From assembly GCA_002811645.1 (NCBI GenBank), contig PDIP01000008.1, forward strand, positions 110,097 through 174,096: a stretch of DNA of 64,000 bases. The letters run 5' to 3'. The stretch comes from Corallochytrium limacisporum. Its lineage: Eukaryota > Opisthokonta. Shown piece by piece: positions 40,718 through 49,863 of the stretch. Below the pieces are notes generated by a model, which was not told the origin of the DNA, did no database searches, and saw only the letters and a program-made list of their open reading frames with translations. How positions within the stretch are numbered: position 1 is the stretch's first letter; every line of letters begins with the position of its first letter. Made by a program: the position numbers and the translations under genes.

Positions 40718-43652
40718 GACTGAATTCTTTATTTATTCCCGGATGGTCAATGAACCATCACTGAAGTTGAATGTTGTGTACAAGATAAGTGATAGGGAAT
40801 GTTGCAGAACTTTCGTCACTCAGTGTATTACGGATGGAACGCTTCCAGTACCTGCTTGTTGCCCTTCAGAATCAAAAAGTTTTGAAAGCAAGCCGGAAAA
40901 AAGTTCTTGCCCATCGTGACATCATGTAACAGCCGGCATACCGCGAGACTCCATGGGCCTCACGACGCAACCAATCTTTTACATGGACCGCTGAGACTGG
41001 TGGGACTACAGTCCGTTTCGGTTGCCCTCGCACACAAAGTCACACCGCTTTTCCTGATGCTTTGTCGAACTTTCCTGCTTCACAAGTTTCAGTGTTTTGG
41101 ATCAAGTCCTCATGTGAATGAGGGCCAGTCGAGGTGGTTTCTGCCTGCATGGAACGAAAGCATCGGCCGTGGGCCCCTCAGCCTCCCTTACCGTCACTTC
41201 GTAAATTGCAATCTCCACTAGGGAAAAGGGGGTGGGCGGGGTCAGGTAGAGAAAATTTTGCGAAGGAAATACTTCCTTCAAGTGAACAAACCTTGCCTTT
41301 TGCCAGTACTCAGTCTGTTGCGAAATTGTCCTTCGTGAGCTCCAATGATGAAGATTTTGTCCGGACGACCAGTACAAAAAGCTTTGATGGCCATCGAATG
41401 AAAAAAAAACAGGGATTGCCCGGGGGCCCGAGCCGGGGTGACAGTCTCGAGATCCTTACAAACTTTTGGTGGCACACTGTCACCAATGCAGGCACACACA
41501 CTTGTCCGACCTATTTGGGACTGTGTCATAGCCGAACTTCAGCAGTGCAACTGTACAGCACACGTTCCTCCAGAGCATGCAAATGTAGGAGAGTTGATAC
41601 CGGTGTCAGATTTGTTTATGCAGCATGGCCGACGGCGAGCATTTGAGCTGCAAAAAAACCGGACCATTTTTTGGGGGCTCCTCTGGGCCACGATGGACAC
41701 CGTAAATCACATACTCTACCGCAGGATACCCACGCGAAAGCTAGTACCCCTTATTCGCTACTGACCTCTTCGTTTTTCCGTTCTCGATAGAGCTCCCTCC
41801 CTCCCTGCAGTCCCAGAAGGGCAGGGAGATCCAAAACAAAAAAAAAGTACCCAGACTTGTACCAAGAATTGGTAGTGCTTGCGGCGGAGTCTCCCCTTTC
41901 CCTTGACAACACTATAGGTTCAATACGGCACGAAGGATATTTTTCCTTTTCATCGGTATACCGGTCGGTGGGCGCAAATGCACAAGTCTATGCGAATAGC
42001 CTAGGTCAAGTACGATGTGACCGGGGTACCGTAATGGATCGTCCCCTGTTTGAAAGCCGCATTTTTGTGAGCATATGAGACGATTGCACGCGCTTGCTTT
42101 TGTGGGTGTGTCTGCTCTGCAACATGTGCCAGGTGTGTTGCGACTCCTCATTTGCACTGCAAGTACATCGATCCTTCGGATGTGAAGAACCCTGATCCTC
42201 GCTACTAGACGCAAGCCATCCTGCTGAGCATGTTCGGAACATGACTGGGATCGTGCATTCAGAGTCCGGAGACACAGGCAGGATGACGATGATATGTCCA
42301 AATTGAGGGTGTGTCTCCGCTGGTCTGGGAAGCAGAAAAGTGCTGCCCCTGTTCGTCATTCATGCATAAGCGTATGTAATATACAACCATGGGCGATCCG
42401 TAGCAGCGTGAAATGGTAGTGGTGCGTCAGCACCGTCGTGGGTTCTTTTTCTATATTCTGCGTGGGCTGCTGTTCGGTGGGTTGCGCGTGCGATTGAACG
42501 GCGAAAATCACAGTATATTCATTATGGAATCGACAACAATTCACGATCAAAGCCCGGCCGCGTTGGGCAACTTCGGATATGGAGAAGAAAGACCGGAGTA
42601 GAAAAATGTTTAGAGACATGTTGTGGTTGATTTACTATGCGTTGCTGACCTGTTGTGTAACTCTTCATCGGAAAAAGGAGATCGTAGGACACGATTACCG
42701 AGCGAAATGGGCGACGGAGGAGCACTTGATGGATAACACAGTTCATAGTATAATACAAAACATATAGTATGTAGATCTCTTTCTTTTTCTCCAAACGGTT
42801 CGGCGACAGACGGAGAGTTACGTTAATGCAAAAAATTTTTTTGTTTAGACCTAAGACTGTTTGGGTCTACGGACGATGATGACTAAGACTGAGCCCCTAA
42901 ATTTATGATTTGTTTAATTTACCATCGGAAACCCCTGCTGCCGGCTCCTGCATACGGGCATCGTCGAGGTCGCAGCATCACACACACCAACGGTCATCAC
43001 TCGACGCTTTCCTTGACATCTTGGGATGCTACTCAGTCCGTGAGTAGCGCACAGCCGCCCAGGTTGAATTGAGAGTTCCCGTTAGCAAAAGGTATGGGAG
43101 ATGCCTGCAACAAACCATGGTGCTCCCTGCCAGCCAATTGAGATCCCGAATGCGCCGAACAAAAATTTCCGTTTCTTTCGATAATTGCCCTGTGTGACAA
43201 CAGAAAAACGCAAGGGCAGTGCGGGACTGTTCGATAGCGAATGTACCGAACGGCACCGGTCACGATTCAACTGGGCTCTGCACAAGGAGGAGAGTCCGGA
43301 CGGGCTTTGTTCGGCTGGCCGCCTTGTCCGCACCAGCGGGTGGTGCATCGGGCACTTTGAGACCCCTCACTGTCCTTTTTGCGTTCGGTGACCGAATTTT
43401 GTGGTGTCCTTTAAAGATTCCTTTTACAGACCTCTCTGCTTGAACATATTTCAAGACGTGTTTGTCGATTTGGAAGTGAATATCAATGATCAGTGTTGGA
43501 TAACACCGCAGGGATTCCTGCCACCCAGTTCCGGTGACAGAGCGACGCCGACGCGAATGAGGTAGGTGAGACCAAACGCCGAGATCTATGTGAGCCTATT
43601 CAATGAGACTGCTCGTAAGAGAGCGAAGTGTCCCAACGGAGAAATAGTAATT
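40718..43652. other. long divergent intergenic region
   Basis: About 2.9 kb with no supported gene. Frames such as 41134-41646 (plus) have no domain, no codon regularity and no homologue known to me. The formin frame is open upstream to GTG 43566, preceded by GTAG, so a 3' splice site just before 43566 with additional upstream coding is possible but unproven. Confidence 0.55.
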
Positions 43653-44585
43653 ATGTCGGAAAAGGGAGATGAATTCTACGACGTGGCTGAGGTGCACTCC
43701 CCGGAGGTATCTGCGGAGCCTAGTTCCATCGTCCCAAACGGCGAGAGCAGACTTCCACCTGCTTTAAAGACCATAGGTCCTGTTGGAACCGTCACAGGCT
43801 CATTGTTGCGGCGCTTGAGTAATTCAATACCGGATGTGAGCGAAGAAGAGGGGAAGGAAGCAGAACACAAGAATGAGCCCGTGAAACTTACAGATGAGGA
43901 ACAGCAGTCCACACGGCTGCTTCAGTCCATTCTCACACCAGGCCCTCGACGGTACCTTGACAAAACATATAAGAATGCCTTAACTGGTACAGAAATCGTA
44001 GACTTTCTCATTGAATACGATGAGAGTCATCTCTACGGAGGTGAGCGGGCTGAGGCAATAGCTTTCGGCCAACGACTCATTGATGCGGACCAATTGAGTC
44101 GTTTAGAACGAACAAAGGGCTTCGAAGATACCCAGCTGCTCTACAAGTGGGCAGATCCAAAGAAGCGCAGGGGCAGTGTACAGATGAGGGCAGGTCGAGA
44201 CGTATCAACAGGGAAAGTGGAAACTGTTTTGAAATCCATGATTGTGCAGGTCAATCCGGAACTGAATCCTTACGTAGAGCAGTTAGACTTAGCTTGGAAT
44301 GCATACAAGGATACGTGGACGGCTCAGATCAAGGAGATGCAGTTGAAGGCAAAAGAGGATGCTATTAAAATCAAGGAGATAGAGGAGAAGATGAAACATC
44401 TGGAGCTCAGCTCTCAGATTGCTTCACAAGGTGCGAAATTAACAGCAGAGGCTGGTACACAGTCTACAGCTGATGTGACGGAAGACTTGAAGACATCTTC
44501 CGAAATGCAATCTTCGCCCGAAGCGAACACATCTTCTGAGGTGAAAGCATCGTCCACAACCGAAGCGACTGCTCCTCCTTCGTCG

Positions 44586-44616
<31 letters not shown>

Positions 44617-46289
44617 GTAGTGTTCCACCGCCTCCGCCTCCACCGCCTCCCTCTGCTAGTGCTCCACCACCTCCACCACCTCCACCTCCGCCACCTCCTT
44701 GTGGTGCTCCGCCTCCGCCTCCACCTCCGCCTCCTAGTGGAGCACCTGCGCCTCCTCCTCCTCCGGGCGGAGGCCCACCACCACCTCCTCCGCCGCCTGG
44801 AGGTCCTCCGCCTCCGCCTCCGCCGCCAGGAGGTCCACCGCCTCCACCGCCGCCTGGTGGCATCCCAGCGGCTCCAGTTGCCCCTGTACCCCCTAAGCGT
44901 GCTGTTGAACGCCAGGACGTCAGGCCGACACAGAAGCTGAGACCTTTGTTCTGGAATCGCATCGTGGTCACGGAGGACATGCTGAAGCAGGCAGAATCCA
45001 AGGATGAGAAGCTGACATGGGTGCAGGTTGAAGATCTCGACTTGGATTTGAAATCGTTTGAGCAACAGTTTGCGATCAAAGCACCTACGAAGAAAGAAAT
45101 TGTGGCTCAAAAGATGAAGGCGCCCACCTCTCACCAGATATTCGACAACAAGAGATCTCAGGCCATTGCCATCATGCGCAGTGCTTTGCCGCGCGACGAC
45201 GACGATATCAGGAAGGCAATTCTGGAATTGAATGATAACCTGCTGACCCAGGAAAATGTGCGGTCCCTGATTAACAACGCGCTCACCGGAGACGAATTGC
45301 AGCAGATGCGAGACCATGAAGCCAGTGGGACGAACCTGCCATTGGACAAGCCGGAAGCGTTCATGTACGGTTTGAGCAAGGTGCCTCAACTTGGGGCCCG
45401 TCTGGAATGCTGGCTCTTCAAGAAAACCTTCAGTGAGCGCACGTTCGAAACAGAGGGACGAATTCGGGATGTGCAGGCAGCCTGCACAGAGCTTAATGAC
45501 AACGATAGGTTGCATCGGGTATTGGCCATCATATTGAAACTTGGTAACTACATGAATGCGGGCACTAATCGCGGCACGGCAGATGGTTTTAACCCTAGCA
45601 TCCTTCCCAAGCTAAAGGATGTGAAGGGCAGCAACGGAAAAATCACTGTGCTTGACTATATAGCGAACACGTACACAAAGCTCTATCTGCAGGAAAAGAT
45701 TTCGGAACTCCTCGGGGGCGAAGATGCGTCGAATGTCAAGAAGGCAGAACAGGTGATGCGTGATGGCATGCCTGTACCCGATGCCCAGATCATGACCACC
45801 GCTGCTCGCGTTAAACTAGATGACATTGAAGTAGACGTGCAGCGCCTGGACAAGGACATCAAGGGTGTCGAGCGTATGATTGAGAATGTTGTGGAGCAGA
45901 GTCCAGAGGAGCACGTGGAGCCATTCAAGTCTGGAATGTCTCAATTCATTGACGACGCGAAAGAGACGCTGAAGGAGCAGCTATCAGAGTTTAGTACTCT
46001 AAAGGCCAACGTGCAGAAGATCCTTAAGGGTTACCTGGTCATGGATAGCATGGTTCAAAAGCAGGACCTTGCAGAATTCTTTGACGTGTGGGCCCAGTTC
46101 TGCGACCACTTTGGGGAGGCCTGGAAAAGCGAGCAGAAGCGAGTCGGTAAGTTCCTCTACGAGTCCATGCAGAATCGCAAGCTTGCGCGTCAACGGGAGG
46201 TGAAGACCAAGAAAGCAGGCGAGTCAGGCTTAAAGATGAAATTCAGGGAAAGAAGACGGAAGGCAATGGAAAGAACCTCTGGAGAATAG
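43653..46289 (+). CDS. DEP-domain formin (DEP-FH1-FH2)
   Basis: 878 residues from the first ATG; the frame upstream starts only at a GTG. Formins nucleate and elongate unbranched actin filaments. A DEP domain (about 87-167) is recognisable from YLDKTYKNALTGTEIVDFLI, RAEAIAFGQRLIDADQL and DTQLLYKWAD. A helical, charged segment (about 195-260, likely coiled coil) follows. FH1 (about 308-418) consists of Pro runs of up to 12 separated by Gly/Ala/Ser for profilin binding. FH2 (about 424-820) includes PLFWNRI, GLSKVPQLGARLECWLFKK and the signature LGNYMNAGTNRGTADGF. A basic C-terminus (KFRERRRKAME) could act as an autoinhibitory tail or membrane contact. There is no GBD/FH3, so regulation through DEP is inferred. 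Stop codons of this and the PRP4 kinase gene are 74 nt apart. Confidence 0.93.
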
Positions 46290-46363
46290 CACCTACTTTT
46301 TAAATCTCCCATATCGTGAATTCTGCTTTGTAAAATCAACTTCTTTAACCAATATTAAGTCGT

Positions 46364-47608
46364 TTACTCTCTCTTGACACGCTTCCCATCTTTCCATGTT
46401 TTGCTGCGATGCTTTAGCAGGAACGGATGGTGGGCCAGCGCATACGCAGCTTTGATCCGCCGCACCGGGTCAAAATCGAAGCAATGATGTAAGAGATCCT
46501 GGAAATTGCGCACGTCCGTGCTGTCGCAGCCCGCAGCCTTGACAATACGAGCATTAAGATCATTGACATGTCGGTGTTCCTCGTACACAAATATGCGACT
46601 CTCATCGCTGTCTTTGGGATGCCACACAAAGTTACCGCTGTCTACGTCAAAGTGCTCCCGACTGAATTTCCCCTTGTTGATCAACCGCTTCGGAATACGC
46701 CCAAGCCCTTCCTGCATAAGGCGCAGCATATCGTTGTTGTCATGCCCTGGAAAGAGCACGGTTCCCGTGAAAAGTTCGTAGAGTGTGCAACCTGCGGCCC
46801 ATACATCAATCGCCGACCCAGCAACATCCAGCGGGGCACCTATGATAATTTCGGGACTGCGGTAAAAGCGAGACACCACCATTGCATTCTGGGGGAGATT
46901 TTTTGCTCTCTCGGCGGTGCCAAAGTCGCTGAGCTTCACCTTCGCTCCCTTGCGATCGACCAGGAAATTATCAGGTTTAACATCGGCGTGCACAAATCCA
47001 CATGAATGCAGAAGACGCAACGCTCGAAAGATCTGTCGCGCGTACAAGCGCACTGCGGCCAGCGATATTCCTTTGCTTAGGCCCATCTCTCTCAGCAGCT
47101 GCCGGAGATCCTGTCCCAGCAATTCAAATATCAAGCACAAGTGGCCTTGATGCTCACACTGACCATAAATACGCAAACATCCGGACTTGCCCTCTTCATC
47201 AGCATCTCTGAGCTTTTCAAGAATCTTACATTCTCGCTCACCGGTCCTTCGATAGGACGTTCCTTGCCGCATGATCTTGACTGCCAGTTCTTCTGACTCA
47301 CTTGACCCTTTGATATCATTCACTCTGTAGACAGCGCCAAAAACACCTTTGCCCAAGGTCTCGACAACCTTGTAGCGGTCAGCAATTAGGTCACCTTCCC
47401 GTGCATCACAAAAACCTTCTGCAATGTCTTCTTTCGAAATGGCCCAAGTTCTCGTGAAGGTGACCATATCGTGAGAGGATTCTCTTGTATCTTCATCATC
47501 GTCTTCTTCAGCAAACATATCAAGGAAGTCCTCCCCGTGATCATTCTCGTTTGCGTTTGTTTCGGTGCGGGTTCGCTTGACCCCTGAGCCAGCTTCGCCT
47601 GCTGTCAT
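46364..47608 (-). CDS. PRPF4B: PRP4-type splicing kinase
   Basis: 414 residues from the first ATG; the longer frame starts at a GTG. A CMGC kinase that phosphorylates spliceosomal proteins during B-complex assembly. An acidic N-terminus (26-46) leads to the kinase domain (about 78-397): LGKGVFGAVY near 85, catalytic Lys111, HADVKPDN at 207-214, DFG at 228-230 and VSRFYRSPEIIIG at 245-257. The VSRFYR(S/A)PEIIIG block, CLRIYG and LHHCFDFDPVRRI segments distinguish PRP4 from CLK or DYRK kinases. The long Arg/Ser-rich N-terminal region of the animal kinase is absent, leaving a nearly bare catalytic domain. A spliced upstream exon could restore some of it. Confidence 0.93.
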   Translation of the reverse strand: MTAGEAGSGVKRTRTETNANENDHGEDFLDMFAEEDDDEDTRESSHDMVTFTRTWAISKEDIAEGFCDAREGDLIADRYKVVETLGKGVFGAVYRVNDIKGSSESEELAVKIMRQGTSYRRTGERECKILEKLRDADEEGKSGCLRIYGQCEHQGHLCLIFELLGQDLRQLLREMGLSKGISLAAVRLYARQIFRALRLLHSCGFVHADVKPDNFLVDRKGAKVKLSDFGTAERAKNLPQNAMVVSRFYRSPEIIIGAPLDVAGSAIDVWAAGCTLYELFTGTVLFPGHDNNDMLRLMQEGLGRIPKRLINKGKFSREHFDVDSGNFVWHPKDSDESRIFVYEEHRHVNDLNARIVKAAGCDSTDVRNFQDLLHHCFDFDPVRRIKAAYALAHHPFLLKHRSKTWKDGKRVKRE

Positions 47609-48091
47609 GTCTTGTCTTTTTGGTAAATGGAAGTTTGATCTACAAGTAAAACCCCCGGCATTTCGACACTTTATGTTTCGGACGCAATTTCTCCTGACAT
47701 GGAACACTTTTATGCGCAGTCACTCTACATGAAGTACCCGCAGAGAGTGCATGGCTGCAGAGTATGTGCGCATGGGTCTGAGCGTCCCGACGGGCCTGCC
47801 CCCTTCTACCCCCTTGGGGGAGAGTCCGCGAGAGGGCGGTTGCGAATCCAGAGTGGGGACAGTGCGGAGTGAAGGCCTCATGAACGTATGCATACCCGTG
47901 CATACCCCAAACGTAGACACACACTTCAAGATATTACAATGGATCTATTTACAGCTTAGCAGTACTATTACATTTCCCTTATTGAATCAGGCGATGATGT
48001 GATGGAATACACAGAGATAAGGAGTGAGGAATGGGAATAATGGAAATTCGGGAAAGGTGCGGATTAAGAAGCATGTGTGTAGGGTGTGAAC
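47609..48091. other. short divergent intergenic region, possible shared promoter
   Basis: 483 nt between the PRP4 kinase and DCAF4 start codons, one of the shortest 5'-5' gaps in the window. No gene is seen, and a bidirectional promoter is possible. Confidence 0.5.
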
Positions 48092-49777
48092 ATGGGTGAA
48101 GGGGATCATCCACGGGAGATTCCCGGCTTCATATATGATCCCAGAACCAAGAAGTACTTTGCCGTGCCTCGGGGTGGCGCGGGGCGATTGGCTCATGCCG
48201 GTGATGCAAAAGTTCTCAACCAGGTACTTGATCGTGCACCGAGTGGATATCAGCAGCAGATTGGACGGGTAAAGCAGGGGCGGAAACGACGACAGCGAAA
48301 GGAGAAGCACAGCAATGTGCAAATCAGAACCAAATATTGCAACATAGACAAAGGAGCACCAAAATCACTAGTACAAGAAGCTTTCCAGGCACTGGAAAGA
48401 CGCCGGCACATACTTTTCCCGTCCGCACGGTCGCGCGCTGATCGTTTGGCCGGAAGACTGGATGTGTACTCTGCCGTGTTCAGAGAGATGGGTGCAGGTC
48501 GCCAGTGTCGATTTAACCAATCCCTGACGCAGACACTCTTCATGAGCCATAGCAAATATTGTATTGGTCAATGTAGCCCGCACCGGTGTCGGACCGGTCG
48601 GTTGATCTCTCACCGATGGAGCTACAACTCCGGATTCAACGGGAGGCCTGGGATCGCGCAACGCATTCACATCACACAGGATTCCGGAGCAGGGATCAAG
48701 TGCAAGACTGCCATTGCGTATGGATACAAGGGGCAAATAACTGCTACCGATCTTGTTAGGCTCCCTGGATCGACTTCGACCGAACCGAGGGCCACCATGT
48801 TGTGTAAGACGCCATCTGGACTGCAACCGATTGAGGACTATTACTATGGGCTTCGGTCTCTTCGATGCATTAGTTGGAGTCCCAAGGGACACTTCGTCAC
48901 CGCAGTCACGGGAACCCCGGGAAATGCACAGGAGAGCTGGAGGGTTCATGGCTTTGGGTTCCGCCGTCGGGCCCCAAATGCTCTGATCACTGCCTTAAAG
49001 GTAGGTTACGATGATGTAACTGATCATTTCGTAGATGATCGGTTGAGTCAGACTTCGATTGCGGCGGCCTGGATTTATCTAGCCACAACAAGAGGCCTTT
49101 TGCAGGTGCCCATCGGCGCAGATGATAGTTCCTACTTCCGCGTTATTCGGACCATGAAGTCATGCTCCGTGGTCAAGCCATTTCAGGTGGATAATCCGCA
49201 CCTGCTGCTGTTTGGGTCCAAGAAGAACCTCGGCATCGTTGACATCAGAGACCCCGGAGTACCTCGGGCCGCCACCAGAAGTCAATTTGAAGTATCAAGC
49301 ATGTGCAATCTTGGACAATTCCCCGAGAGCAGACGCAACCCGTGTGAAATCATCCATTCCGACCGAGGTGGCAATGTTGCACTCTGGGATGTGAGGCATA
49401 TGAAGGGCCCCAAACTGCAATATTCCGTGGATCGATCAGACGGTAGCATTGATAGGAAGGTCGCTATGGATGCGTTGGAAGAGAATTTTGCAATATGCGG
49501 TGCTGACCAGCGTACTCGCATCTGGGCACTGGATAAACAGTACCCGATCATGACATCAGAAATTGTCAAACTAGACGGCGGAGCTCCAATTCAGGCTGCA
49601 TGGGCCTACGCACCCACCACTCCGTGCGACTTCGATTCGCGTCCCTTTGAAGAAGCCGCTTGCTACGGCCGAAGACAGCCGCTCCGTGATGATCATGGCA
49701 GTCCTGGCACAGGTACTGTCTGTGTCTTCAACAAAGATATGCTCTACACAGAGCTACAATACCCAAGGTCGATCTGA
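48092..49777 (+). CDS. DCAF4: DCAF4-like WD-repeat protein
   Basis: 561 residues from ATG 48092; the frame upstream begins at a GTG two codons earlier. The N-terminal block REIPGFIYDPRTKKYFAVPR (8-27) is the hallmark of DCAF4/WDR21 proteins, which act as substrate receptors for CUL4-DDB1 ubiquitin ligases. Basic residues near 60-75 follow. The C-terminal half contains degenerate WD repeats, visible as GGNVALWDVR and FAICGADQRTRIWAL, the former with the Asp-Val-Arg of a DDB1-binding WDxR-type motif. An aromatic- and Gly-rich central part is family-like. Substrate unknown. It converges on the DUF2009 gene with 86 nt between stop codons. Confidence 0.82.
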   Translation: MGEGDHPREIPGFIYDPRTKKYFAVPRGGAGRLAHAGDAKVLNQVLDRAPSGYQQQIGRVKQGRKRRQRKEKHSNVQIRTKYCNIDKGAPKSLVQEAFQALERRRHILFPSARSRADRLAGRLDVYSAVFREMGAGRQCRFNQSLTQTLFMSHSKYCIGQCSPHRCRTGRLISHRWSYNSGFNGRPGIAQRIHITQDSGAGIKCKTAIAYGYKGQITATDLVRLPGSTSTEPRATMLCKTPSGLQPIEDYYYGLRSLRCISWSPKGHFVTAVTGTPGNAQESWRVHGFGFRRRAPNALITALKVGYDDVTDHFVDDRLSQTSIAAAWIYLATTRGLLQVPIGADDSSYFRVIRTMKSCSVVKPFQVDNPHLLLFGSKKNLGIVDIRDPGVPRAATRSQFEVSSMCNLGQFPESRRNPCEIIHSDRGGNVALWDVRHMKGPKLQYSVDRSDGSIDRKVAMDALEENFAICGADQRTRIWALDKQYPIMTSEIVKLDGGAPIQAAWAYAPTTPCDFDSRPFEEAACYGRRQPLRDDHGSPGTGTVCVFNKDMLYTELQYPRSI

Positions 49778-49863
49778 ATGTATAGTTGCATCTATTAGTT
49801 GTTTAGTATTTACTTTCCTGTTATGGGCCAGGGCTGTAGATGTGGACGTCCCAGTCTGGTCCT

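Noticed and set aside
41134-41646. 170-codon open frame between OGDH and formin
   Set aside because: No recognisable feature, and composition differs from the real genes of the window.
43557-43619. Mini-intron joining ATG 43557 to the formin frame (GTAGGT to CGTAAG)
   Set aside because: The two exons join out of frame, so the model does not extend the protein.
44439-45515. Long Arg/Trp-rich and Gly-rich open frames antisense to the formin FH1
   Set aside because: They are the reverse reading of the proline-codon repeat and have no independent support.
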